In this document: piece after piece, positions 42,300 to 53,575 of the stretch
Layout of the letters: each line of letters begins with the position of its first letter
Position numbering within the stretch: position 1 is the stretch's first letter
Assembly (NCBI RefSeq): GCF_003286085.1
Contig: NW_020825350.1
Span: 1,116,001 to 1,180,000 of the forward strand
DNA from: Drosophila persimilis
Taxonomy: Eukaryota > Arthropoda > Insecta > Diptera > Drosophilidae
Length of the DNA: 64,000 nt
Direction of reading: 5' to 3'
The notes under the pieces: generated by a model
Database searches by the model: none
Seen by the model: only the letters and a program-made list of their open reading frames with translations
Told to the model about the DNA's origin: nothing
Program-made: the position numbers and the translations under genes

Positions 42300-42680
42300 C
42301 AATCGTAAGTGCCAAGTCCGGAGTGTAAGGAGATTAGCAGCATGTGAAAAATGTTTCTTCCTCGGAAGAGATATACCTTGGAGTTCTCTTTACGCCCACA
42401 GAGCTATTCTTTGTTACGGTGCACAAGTGTGGGGAGTTGAAGATGCTTCACAAAAACAATACTTATATTTCCTGAAAGTAACATTACAACTACATTTTGT
42501 CGACCGATGCAGGGCTGGATAAGGGACACATATGCAGCTTTTATCTTCTAAAATATGTATCGCGATTTCTGTATGAGTACGAAGAGAACAGACTGCCGAA
42601 CATCCTAGCACGCCACATGATGGAAAAAGATTTAAATTGGTTTTTACGATTTAAGGCGTCACTTCGAAGCTGTAACCTTA
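42300..42680 (+). pseudogene. LINE reverse transcriptase C-terminal fossil
   Basis: One frame encodes IPWSSLYAHRAILCYGAQVWG at about 42375-42440, the post-palm block of non-LTR reverse transcriptases. After a shift, YVSRFLYEYEENRLPNIL follows at about 42555-42610, also typical of the thumb-proximal end of LINE proteins. Everything upstream is missing. Clade not determined. Confidence 0.5.
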
Positions 42681-43339
42681 CTTTAGATCTAAATGCAAAC
42701 ACACTCACAATGGAACAGCACGAGTGTCGAATTGACGATATGAACCAAGCTTTTATATTATGTCTAAGCACACAAACGCACTCAAAACATGTGAATAGTA
42801 TTTGTTTCAGAGCAGAGCTTTTCGTTTTGTTTCGCGTCGAGTCGACTGCTCGTAGACCTGAAAACTGCTACTGAATCTCGCCCATCAGCAGTGCCTTGAG
42901 ATTGCCTTTACGACGTGAGCGTCTGATCTCGAAACTGTAAAACCTAGCACACGTAATATTGAATGCTACTCGAAACGGACGGGATAATCGGAGCAATAAT
43001 CGTCAAAAACATGAGCGACAGATAAGGATTCGTCTTGGCCTCTATGGGGCTGTCCAATCCGGAGACGCCCACGAACTCGGGACAGCAGGCGTCTCAGCAA
43101 GACCACTCCAGGTGCAATGCTAGCACTGAGCCCATAGCCACGGAGTACTTTCACTGCTTGGTGGACCAACTGCCTGAGGCACACGACATGGCCGCTCAGA
43201 TGACGAGATCGACGGCCTAAATTTTCCGAGCGGAGATTCGAAGGTGAGTGCCTACACAATCCACCCCACAGGCTACCACTCAATGCCTAACCCCAATCTT
43301 TCTTGCATTGCCTCCCACTCCAGCTGCGTCTCATCACTT
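42681..43339. other. Unannotated stretch with one intron-like segment
   Basis: No gene recognised. A GTGAGTGCC donor-like site near 43242 and a CTCCCACTCCAG acceptor-like site near 43322 suggest an ancient intron on the plus strand, but the flanking frames are short. Confidence 0.35.
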
Positions 43340-43700
43340 TCCAAGAGTGAAACAACCTGATTTTCGACCTGCTCCATATCTTACATTTTCGCTGTCGTTC
43401 TTCAGATGACGCTGCCTATGTGTTTTGCCAAAAGCTGGGTTTCTAACGAAAGGCTGTCCGTGTCCAAAATATTCCGGTGGAACGCATTCTGGATGAACTT
43501 TATGATTGCGCAAAGGTCCTTGCGCAGCCTTCGGTGCAATCATAAAGCTCCTACAGAATGCCTATCACCGGAACATTTGGGACACGAACAGCCTCTTACT
43601 GGAAACCCAGCTTCTGGCCAAACCCATAAGCAGCGTCATCCAGAGAGCGACAGTGAAAATGTAGGACATAGAGCAGGTCGAAAATAAAGTGCTTCACTCA
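43340..43700. repeat. Inverted repeat (foldback) of an unknown gene fragment
   Basis: The segment at about 43350-43525 is matched in reverse complement, at roughly 80% by eye, by about 43537-43690. Read outward from the centre, each arm encodes similar text: AIIKFIQNAFHRNILDT, then LETQLLAKHIGSVI on the left arm; AIIKLLQNAYHRNIWDT, then LETQLLAKPISSVI on the right. Both are followed by a stop and by EQVEN. The protein is unknown to me. Head-to-head fragments like this may be gene debris or part of an undescribed element. Confidence 0.65.
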
Positions 43701-43950
43701 ATCGGTGTGTACCTCCTCCATAGAGCGATAGCGAATGCTGCCGGTGCTGCCGTAATGCCTCTTCCAGTCCCCATTCAGCTTCTGGGCATAGCCCACGAGC
43801 AGCGTCATCCGGAGAGCGACAATGAAAATGTAAGATATACAGCATTTAAAAAATCCGGTTGCTTCTCTCAATAGGTGTGTACCTCCTCCATAGAGCGATA
43901 GCGAGTGATGCCGGTGCTGCCTTAATGCCTCCTCCAGTCCCAATTGAAGA
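43701..43950. repeat. Tandem repeat, ~170-bp unit, continuing the foldback
   Basis: GTGTGTACCTCCTCCATAGAGCGATAGCG starts at about 43705 and again at about 43876, with GCCGGTGCTGCC and TCCAGTCCC following in both. The second half of the unit (AGCAGCGTCATCCGGAGAGCGAC) also matches the right arm of the foldback. Confidence 0.75.
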
Positions 43951-44340
43951 TAACCTATTCGAGTCTTCCGTTACTACTGATGTTGTTTTTAGCTAAATTG
44001 TATTAATAAATTTAAGATTGCCGTTGTTCAGCAGCGTTGCTTGCGATAAATATAATAATACTCATCGAATTATGATGATGAAAAAGCTCAGTAGCTCAAC
44101 ATTTAAACATAAACAGTTAAATCACAAAAAACAAAAACATTCTCGTTTCAAAAGCGGTTCTCGCGTCGTCTGCCTTGTGTTCTGCCCACGGTTAGTGCTG
44201 CGTTTTTTGGTGCGAAAAACGACTGTGCGGTGGCCGCTGCTGGAAACAGGGTGTCTTGTAGCGGAAAGTGCTGGCACTATTGGCAAGGATTCTCGTTGGA
44301 AGGCTCAAGCAGATCGAGGAGCTGCACGGCACTTCTAAAA

Positions 44341-44700
44341 GCGTGCACAGCTAGCTCCAGACTTCTCCACGACACGGAGGGCACTGTGGACTACGGCTAC
44401 AAGAAGGTAGTAGTAGTACCATACAAGTCCGACTCTAAGGGCATGCAACCGACGGTCGAGCCAGACCTGGAGATCCCTAGCATGGAGATCAAGCATGCGG
44501 CGTCAGACGTGGCATCAGTGGTGTCGGATGACATCCTAGACGGTTACGTGTCAGACGTGAGCGATCTCACTAGGGATCTCAAGCACATTGGGGTCGGTGA
44601 GGAGTTGGACTCTTCGGAGAGCGACCACGACAGGACAATGGTGGAGGTGAACCTCAGGAATGTCACTGATACTCCTGCAGATAAACCTCCACCATTGTAA
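44341..44700 (+). pseudogene. LOA LINE ORF1, C-terminal part
   Basis: About 120 codons of acidic, serine-rich sequence (for example DVASVVSDDILDGYVSD) end at TAA 44698-44700. The frame overlaps the start of ORF2 at 44660 by about 40 bp. The zinc knuckles expected upstream in ORF1 are not readable, so the 5' part is deleted or scrambled. Confidence 0.5.
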
Positions 44701-47700
44701 GGCAGCATGCGCTGCTCTCTTGCTCCACCTAGACAAGGGTGGAGCCGACATAGTCCTCATTCAGGAGCCCTGGATCCTCGGAAACAGGGTCTCTGGTCTG
44801 AGGACTCCTGACTATAAGCTATACGTAGCTGACTCCGCAGGTAAAACTCGCACCTGCACCCTTGCAAAAAGATTTGCACTTATTTTTGCTCCCAAATTTC
44901 AGCAATGAAGACCAAACAGCAGTGAGCCTCTGCTCCACGTACATGGGTCACGACCAACCAAACCCCCCTCCACAGGCGCTCAGGGCGCTAATCACAGACT
45001 GCGAGGCCAAGGACACCGGCCTAATCGTAGGGTGCGACGCCAATGCACACCACTGCCAGTGGGGAAGCACTGACACCAACGAAAGGGGTAAGTACCTTTT
45101 CCACTATCTACTGACCACTCAGATGGTCCTTTTAAATAGGGGGAGTGATCCCACCTTCATTATTAAAAACCGCAAGGAGATCCTGGACCTCACACTTGCC
45201 TCTCATGAGTTACATGGGAACATCGTATCCTGGAGTATCCTGGAAGAGCACTCCGTATTCTCTTTTTCACTACCGAGACCAGCTCAATTTCGGAACCTTA
45301 GGCGGACAAACTGGGCTCGGTACTCAGACCACCTCTGTCGTGTTCTCCCTGAGACTCCACCTGAGGAGGAGATTTCCAGGGAAGCCACGACTCATCTTGT
45401 TAAACTATTTACCGACGCCTGCAATGAGGCGCTCGATAAATCCTGCCCCTCTAGCAAGAGCAGAGGCCGGAAGAAACCTGAATGGTGAAATCCGAAACTG
45501 AGGGAACTCCGGAAAGCCTCCCGGAGACTCTTCAATAAAGCTAAGGCTGAAAACGCTGAGCAGAACTGGGCCGATTACAAGGCCAGTCTGTCAGTTTACA
45601 ATAAAGAACTGAGGAAAGCCAAACGCGCCTCATGGCGTAAGTTCTGTAGCGACATTGAGAATAACTCGGAAGCCTCGCGCTTGCGCAAAGTTCTCCCAAA
45701 GACTACACCCACTCTGGGCTACCTGAAGAATGCCGACCAATCATGGACAACGTCCAGCAATGAGTCGCTAAATCTTCTCCTTAACACCCACTTTCCCGGC
45801 TGCGATGAAAACAGACCACACTACATCGCGGCTCCCTCCGTTGCCTCAAGTGTTATCATGAACGTGCTAAGCCAGGAGAACATTTCCTGGGCAATAAAAA
45901 GCTTCAAACCATACAAGTCTGCGGGACCAGATGGCATCATCCCTGCCCAACTGATTCACGCCGGACAAAAAGCTACTAATTGGCGCAAAAGGATATACGA
46001 GGGAATCTTCTCCCATGGATATATCCCGGAAACCTGGCTTCATACCAAAGTCGTCTTCATCCTCAAGGCAGGCAAGCCCTCGCACACTGCCCCCAAAGAT
46101 TTCAGACCCATAAGTCTATCGTCCTTCTCTCTGAAGACGATGGAACGGCTTTTGGGGATGAATCTCACGGTAAATATTCCGCCTAGTCTATTCTCAGACT
46201 CCCAGCATGCCTATCGGAAAGGAAGATCCACCGAAACGGCCCTACACACGATCACATCGATCATAGAAGCGTCCCTCAACTGTAAGGAGTACACCCTGGT
46301 AGCCTTCCTCGACATAGAAGGCGCCTTTAATAACATCCTCCCGACCGCCATTACGGGTGCACTGACGGACCTGGGGGTTGACTCCCGGACGGTGAGCCTG
46401 ATCGATCAGATGCTACAATGCAGGACGGTTGAGGCATCACTGGGGACGTCAACGTCCACCAGATTTGTCAGTAGAGGCACCCCGCAGGGCGGAGTCCTCT
46501 CGCCCCTCCTCTGGAACGTGGCAGTGAACGAACTGCTGCGGGAGATAGAGGGGGGTGGCTGCCGCGTGGTGGCGTATGCGGACGATGTTGCTATAGCATT
46601 CTCGGGTAAATTCCCGCAGACGCTGTGTGAGTGCCTGACAAGCACACTCATGAAGATGTCAAAATGGGAAGACAAATGCGGTCTAGGCGTCAACCCGTCT
46701 AAAACGGAACTGGTGCTCTTCACTAGGAAGTACAAAGTTCCGGCACTGATTCCCCCAAGACTATGTGGGGAAACGCTAATCTTCAGCAACAACGCCAAGT
46801 ATCTTGGCCCAATCCTCGATAGAAAGCTCGATTGGAAATTGAGCATAGAGGATAGAGTAAAGAAGGCCACAGTAGCCCTCTATACTTGCAGGAAAGCCAT
46901 CGGACTAAGATAGGGAATGACCCCCTATATAGTTCGGTGGCTTTACACCACCATCATACGACCGATCATGCTCTATGGAGTGGTGGTATGGTGGCCAGCC
47001 TTAGACAAAAGGGCATGCCTAAATAAACTCAGCAGAGTTCAACGCATGGCAGAGCTATGCATAACTGGCGGGCTACGCACTACTCCAGGGGAAGCCCTGG
47101 ATACTGTGCTGGACCTCCTCCCCATAGATCTCATGGGAAAGAAAGTGGCAACAACAACAGCCAGACTGTGGAAAGCGTCCGCGGTTGGGCACTCGGGAAT
47201 CCTGACGAGACACCCGCAATTACCAGAGAGGACAGATTATTGTGTCCCTAGTGATCACCTCTCGACGCCTTTCCAGGTATCAATCCCACTTAGGGAGGAC
47301 TGGGAGATGGGCGAACCAGGACCCGCAAATGCGGTTCACTTCTACACTGATGGCTCAAAGTTAGACGGCCGCGTGGGAGGCGGAGTCTACTGCAGCGAGC
47401 TGAACATCAGTCATTGCTTCAGGCTCCCGGACCACTGCAGTGTGTTCCAAGCGGAGGTTGTAGCCATCAAGGAGGCCATATCCATCGTCTCCAAACTACT
47501 TCTAGACACGCACTTAGTGTGCGTTTTCTCGGACAGCCAAGCAGCTATCAAAGCTCTAGGCTCAATATCGTCGAACTCAGCGACTGTAAATGACTGCCGC
47601 AGGTCTCTGCACGAGATCGCAGAGTAGTTAGACCTCTTCCTTATATGGGTCCCAGGCCACAGGGACATCGAGGGGAACGACGCCGCCGACGAGCTAGCAA

Positions 47701-48288
47701 GGCAGGGTACTACAATTCCTCTCCTTATGGAGAGGAAGCAGGTAGCGATGCCTCTGGCTATCTGGCTATCTCTGGCTCGAGCAAAATGCCAATAGGAGAT
47801 GGCAGCAAACAGTTTCCTGTAAAATCTCAAGATTGATATGGCCATATCGATCGAAGAAGCGCTCAGCCGAGCTGTATAGGCTCAGCAGAGCACAGTGCTC
47901 TGTAGTTACTCGAGCCATTACGGGACACTGGCAGATCGGCACTCATGCCTCTAGACTGTCAATCCCTCATAACGACTTCTGCAGGAGTTGTCGCGACGAG
48001 GAAGAGGAGGAATCGGTCCCCCACTTCTTCTGCCACTGCCCGGCCCTTGGAAATCGTCGTCTTCGTATTCTCGGGGCCGCTTTCCTCACAGACATTTCGG
48101 ACCTGTCCGAAATCAAACCGGATTCATCCAAGCCTCCGGATGGGACTGCCCTTAATTTGCAACAGCCTGTTTCTCCACGGTTTTTAGGCACTGGGAAGGG
48201 GCTCACGCCCATGCGGCACCACAACGGACCTTCTACAGGTCCAAGTGAGCTTGGGAGGGTTTCATCACTCCCTCAGGCTACCGCCTGA
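44660..48288 (+). pseudogene. LOA LINE ORF2: endonuclease, reverse transcriptase, RNase H
   Basis: Starts with LQINLHHCKAA and VLIQEPWI, the AP-endonuclease signature. The frame shifts near 44880-44900 and then stays in one phase to about 47800. The reverse transcriptase lies in 45681-46913, with SAGPDGI, FLDIEGAFN, SRGTPQGGVLSPLLW and the catalytic AYADDVA at 46572-46592. RNase H follows (YTDGSK near 47345, a SDSQAA block near 47530, then WVPGH and GNDAADELA near 47645-47690). A shift near 47830 leads to a CRSC...HFFCHCPAL knuckle. In-frame stops at 45486, 46911 and 47625 each sit where the family would have Trp or Gln, so they look like single transitions. Confidence 0.8.
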
Positions 48289-48305
48289 ACCTAACCTAAC
48301 CTAGC

Positions 48306-49329
48306 TCCAGAAGCTATAATACGACGAGATTGTCAGTGAACTGTGCGATGACTTTGACCTCGCTTTCAATTCTTGGCACATACATACGTATGAAATAGTA
48401 GAGCTAGATTTGCATGCTGTAGGTAGAGTTTTGAATATAGTACATATGTAAATTTATATTAATACACCCCTCCCCCTTTCTCGTTTTCGTTGTGTGAAAT
48501 ATACAGTTGGGTCATTGGCCTAGCGCGCACACCAATACGCAACTGCAGCGGTGAGTTTTCGTTTCGCTTTCGCTCTCACCGTTGCTTATCGCTGTTCTTT
48601 TCGTTTGGCGCGCTTGATCTAAACCAAACACCAAGTGACGCGCTGCCCTGTATTCGTCGGGTATATTCGTTTGTATCAGTCGTGCTTCGCCAATCAATAC
48701 TTAATTTGGTATTTAGCCGTCGACTCGTGCAAACCATTGCAGACGTATACAAACACACAACATACATACATAAGAACTACAGCGGTGAATTTGTCCCATT
48801 GGCCATTGCTTATCGTTGCTATTCTTGTGTGGTTTTCGTATACGCGCTTGAGCCAGCGACGCTATACCCTACATTTGTCAGGTATAGTGATTTTTGACCT
48901 CGTTTGCGTTTAACTACCTGTATTCTTCCATTGAGTGCTTTGGCTTTCAATACGATCATCAGAAACAACCTTTCACCATCAGTTTTGTCACGATTCAGGC
49001 GAGATATTGGGAAATGGGAGAAGGGCGCACGTTGTTATTCCCGGCTGGGAACGTATTCTTTAATGTATACCAGTCGCAAGGGTTCGCAATTAATTTAATA
49101 TACATACTAACATAGTTAGTATGTGACACAAGATGGCACGATGCTTCCGTGGTCACATCCCGCAAGATTTCTTTCATAAAGTCTAGTTTTAAAGCTAGAG
49201 CCTTGAAACTTTGCACAATTATTTTTAGTATTTTTATAACATTTCTTTTTTTAGATTTGACCAAGCCATCACCACCCTTCCCGTGCATGCTATAGCCAGC
49301 AACTCAGATTTGTTTAACACAGAGCTCGA
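48306..49329. other. Unannotated stretch with a diverged duplication
   Basis: No gene. Segments at about 48545-48700 and 48780-48890 share GCGGTGA, TTGCTTATCG and CGCGCTTGA in the same order, about 240 bp apart, suggesting an old tandem duplication. Confidence 0.45.
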
Positions 49330-50425
49330 ACTTAAAGCTAGAGCTTTCAAATTTTGTACATACATATCTTTCCAAATCTTTTCCTGAGTATATTTTTTTC
49401 GAATGCTCATTTTAATCTTATCATCACTATCACTATTCTGTATGATATGTTCAAGACAAATTCTAGAAACCGGATCCAAGCATGTAATGGACTTAATCCA
49501 AATTTCAAAGCTCCAAGCTTTGTGCTTTTAGGGGTGACCCCAAATATTGGACAACATTGAGTAGTTGTAGTTCCAGTTAATACGTTCAGCACTTTTCCAT
49601 CTATAGGTGTCAACTAATGCTATTCTCAACTAATTTATAAACAAAGGGCTTAAGAGTGTTAATTTGAAAATCTAAATCTTTTTATTCCATAATTATATGT
49701 GCAGTAGTTTCTCTTACTAGATCAATTTCTAGCGGTCTGCAAAATCTAATAGACTGCGGTGTTCTAAATATTTGTCCAGATGTGCCGATGATAGAATGAT
49801 CTGAAAGCTGCCTGGTATTTCAGTTAGAAACTTCTGCTTGTATATATGTATGTATGTACTATGACCCGTTGAGCCATCAAATCCGTAGCTTGAAAACCGC
49901 TTGAAAGCTTTGCTGTATGACCGAAAAGATTTTGTAATGGCTCTCGAGCAATAGTTTCCATTACTTCTATGCACTCGGGCCGGCACTGTAATTTAGCTTC
50001 CATTACTTTATTATAGCTAGGATAAATGTCGCAGTTATACATTTTATTTAAAAGCCTAGTGTTTGTATACTGCTGTTTGTTGAGTGAATTTTCCAGGAGG
50101 TAAGCTTAAGCTTCATCTGGTGAAAGTGGAATGGGCTTTTGCAATTGAAGATGCTTTCTCGATTCAGTCCGGTATTCAGGTGCTCTAATTGTTTTTGTTA
50201 GGAAAAAAGCCACGTAGGTCTTGCGTTCTTTCTTAGCAGAAACTTCCGCAGCATGCATAAGAAGATTCGTGTTATTATTATTATCATTTGCTCTCACACG
50301 CCACTTTCCTTTTTAATCTTGTCCCTGCATTTGTATAATGTAATGTTGGACGAAAATGGGACTTCTTTGGTGTCTCACAATTTTCATCAACAATAATTGT
50401 TATTCTAGATGCCATCCATTTAGCA
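49330..50425 (-). pseudogene. Transib (RAG1-like) transposase fossil
   Basis: Minus-strand frames carry, in order, a basic TPKKSHFRP segment (about 50350), LMHAAEVSAKK (about 50260), PIPLSPDEA (about 50110), IYPSYNKVMEAK and EPLQNLFGHTA (50020-49910), then CPIFGVTPKS, LSPLHAWIRFLE and ISYRI (about 49560-49430), ending in a basic KYTQEKIW segment (about 49385). The LSPLHAWIRF-E---ISYR block and the CxxCGATP-like block before it recall Transib transposases, the superfamily that gave rise to RAG1; in this copy the second cysteine is lost. Frames change at least three times. The region with the last catalytic Glu is missing. Confidence 0.6.
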
Positions 50426-52829
50426 TGGGTTTTCATAAGCCGTTTCATCATTTTTTTGCACTTCAGAAGGTTTTTTTTAATGAATGATTCAAAATGACTG
50501 ATTTTTTTTTATCTTGTTCTCTTTTTTTTTTTCATTTTCCAATTGGTTGTTATTGATTTTACTGTAAATCCACTGTAAGACAGTATTTTTTTTGTCGACT
50601 GTCGTTGCGCCAAATATCGCAGAGATCGCTATGCAAAAACTCGAACTTTCCTGAATATTAACAAATTAAAAAAAAGGGGCCAAAACGAACCAAAGTTAAT
50701 ACTTTCCAGTCAATTACAACATTTGTAGGTACAAACTCACATAGTTAGTTTTTCTCAGCAGAACTCAGTTCATTTGTTATATTCTACGAAACACAGGGGA
50801 CGCAGCTTAATTTTCTACAAAAATACATATAATTTGGACATTACACAACATTTAAATCTTGGGACTACACATAGAATAACTATATAAATTAGATACTACA
50901 TACCTTTATCTTCATTTTCAATTTTTAGCCGAATTTATTTCAGAAAATTTACTCGATCGCCACGTAAAAATGTAAACAAGTAATTTGGCGCCAATTTTTT
51001 TGCCCACTTTCAAAAGCTCGCAAATAGCTTCAGAGAAGCTAAATAATAATAATTTTTATTTTTAATATGTATGATGAATTTACTTTGAGAATTTGCAAGA
51101 AGAAACGTAATCCATTCACATCAAAATCTCGACTTTATGCCAAAAAACGAATTCTGGACTATAGTGCATTGTCAATTTATTTTCCAATATGCTGTTACTC
51201 ACAGTTCTCCAGACACGTTAAATACTCAGGTGTTGCATTAATGATGTCTTGATCTTCTTAAATCCCGCATTTTCTGCCATCGTTGTGCTTCAAAACCAGC
51301 GACTCAAAAAAATGAAAACATTTTTATCACGCTGTATATTTTTGAGGCAACTATGTAGGTCTGCTGTTTTTGTTTGCCAGAAGCGATGAGAAAATCAAAC
51401 ATATCGATGCCAAAAATTTGTGAAATGGAGAGCACCTAAAAACGCCATCCGCAAGCGAAGCCTGCCTGATTACTACTCGTACATTTTTCCTAGCCAGGGT
51501 ATGCTCTATGATAACATATCATTCCTTTGCTTGCTTTTCTTGCATCTCCGAGACGAAATATTCGACACCTGGCTGGTACAATTTGTGGGTTATCAATTAG
51601 TTTTAAATCTTTGCCCTAACCAACCCCATATTAGCCCTTACCTATATTAACCCTAACCGATCCCGATATTATACTGCGATACGATACGGCGATAAGTCTG
51701 AGGCGGGGAATTCGACGATCGACAAGAAGAGAGAAAAGACGTGAAATAAAGAAGTTAATAAAACTAAAGCTGAACGAAGAACTGGGCCACACAGTCAAAC
51801 AAAAAAAATTCTAACCAAGTACAAAATTTGGCCCAGCTTAAAGCAAAAAAAAAAAAGACAAAAATACAACTAAATGATTCAGTGTAGAAATCGGACTACT
51901 TTTATCAAATGTGTGTGTTTTGCTTGGTTGGCTTCGATTTGGGCGGGGCAAAAAGTGAAGTTTATGCTGCTTCAGCTGATGATGATGACGGAGATGATGA
52001 GGCTGATGGGGAGATGGGGCTGCGCTGGCGGTATCAAGGAGCTTGCCAGCTCCTTGCTCCTTCTGTCATTTGTGGCTGCTGGTCTGCTTCATTGGTTTTT
52101 GATTGTGTTTGGCTGCTTTATTTATTTATGGGCAATGAGCCCAAGTCCTCAGTGGGGCGGCTGGGGCAGTGGTAGGTTTCATAAAATATTATATCTTGTT
52201 TTTACCCGCTGTGGCTCGACATACAGACAGGCTTACAGACGTACAGATACAGATATACAGATATGTACGTATGTATGCAGAAGCTGTGCCCAACTTATGA
52301 AGAGCCTTCGCTCACAGCAAAGTTAAATTGCAAACAACATGGAGGCACAGGATGAGGAAGCGGGCACAGGAAGAAGGATAGAGAGCAGGGAATAGGGAGC
52401 CAGCCCAGGGCCAGAACCAGGACCAGGACCAGGACCAGGACCGGGATCCAAACAGAGCGACCGGGGCCGGGTGTGTAGCGTGTGGCGAAGTTCGCTGGCT
52501 TTTTGTATAACTTTTGATTAATAGAGCGACGACGAGGCTGCCAGGCAGCTGTCGTTGGCATAATTGCACCACACACATTCCTCCCTCTTCTCAGCCCCAG
52601 CAACAGCCCCAGCCCCAGCCCCAGTCGCAGTTCCTGAAAACAACTTGGGCTTGCAGCTGAAACTTCTTACGCTAAATTGATTCCGTTGAAAACAAGTGCA
52701 CGGACTACGAGTACGACAGGCAGACATGAAAGAGTCAGGGACTAGGGAGAGCAGTGTGAAACAAAAGCTCGTCAGGATAACAGACAAATGCACTTATGCA
52801 ACGCAGCCAAGGAAGACAGCTGAATACAG
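50426..52829. other. Unannotated stretch
   Basis: No gene recognised. It is AT-rich to 51.9 kb, then holds GAT/GATGATG and ACCAGG runs (for example about 52415-52442). Confidence 0.45.
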
Positions 52830-52939
52830 CATGTACAACTTTGGCTCGTTGGGCTCTATCCGATTTCCATATGCCCTCCCAGACGACTTCATCACCTCGT
52901 ACTTTAACTTCAACCTGACCCAAGACGGCAACTACAAGG
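52830..52939 (+). CDS. Candidate coding exon, unknown gene
   Basis: I do not recognise the protein. The frame reads MYNFGSLGSIRFPYALPDDF and onward to GNYKG, with third positions strongly C/G, as in Drosophila coding DNA and unlike its surroundings. A plausible acceptor (GAATACAG) precedes 52830 and a weak donor (GTATAC) follows 52939. No partner exon was found within reach. The overlapping minus-strand frame is also open but lacks the codon bias. Could be a real internal exon of a gene with long introns, or chance. Confidence 0.3.
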
Positions 52940-53541
52940 GTATACAATTTGTTATAAGGTTTGGGGAATGGGCTTAGTGCCAGTGGAAGTGGAAGTTACA
53001 CTGTACAGCAGAAAATTTGTGATTTCAATCGTGTAGATTAAGGTCACAATGGGTATGTTCCATAATGGTAGCTCGATCCCAGTTAATTTGGCTAAAACTA
53101 TGGACTATGGACTAACCAATTTATAAAGGTACATATTTGATGTCTACTTACATACATTGGGGAATACGTCTGAGATATTTGTGGCCAAAGGCTCTTCATA
53201 GGCTTTTAAATTAGCGGGCTCTTTACTGCCCGTTTTCGATAATTATCGATCAAACCCTCCCAGCCATTGCACTTTTTTCGAGTTTCGACGAGCATTTAGA
53301 CTTTTGAAGCCCGTTTCCGAATATTTTAATACCTTAAACCGTGTTAATCTACGTTATGTAACCGATAAACAAGCACTTCACTCGATTTATTTCATAATGC
53401 AACTCGGAAATATGTACATATATACATATTTACACTCCACAAAAACAGTCCTCTTGATGGCGTTTGTGGTGGTAGCAGAGTGCCCGACACTGACAAGACA
53501 GGCAGACAAGCCGAGTGCGGACAGACAAGCTGACAAGCGGG

Positions 53542-53575
<34 letters not shown>

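Larger units (their letters stand above)
44030..48305 (+). mobile_element. LOA-clade LINE (bilbo/trim-like), nearly complete but inactivated
   Basis: A non-LTR retrotransposon with the tail of ORF1 (to 44700), an overlapping ORF2 with endonuclease, reverse transcriptase and RNase H, a cysteine-rich end, and a 3' tail of AACCTAACCTAACCT ending near 48303. An RNase H domain after the reverse transcriptase, together with the overlapping ORFs, points to the LOA group. The 5' end is unclear: ORF1 seems to begin inside damaged sequence. ORF2 carries one frameshift and several stops, so it is dead, but its domain order is otherwise intact. Confidence 0.8.

Noticed and set aside
51874..52326. 150-codon open frame with hydrophobic stretches
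   Set aside because: No family resemblance and the hydrophobic part overlaps GATGATG-type repeats.
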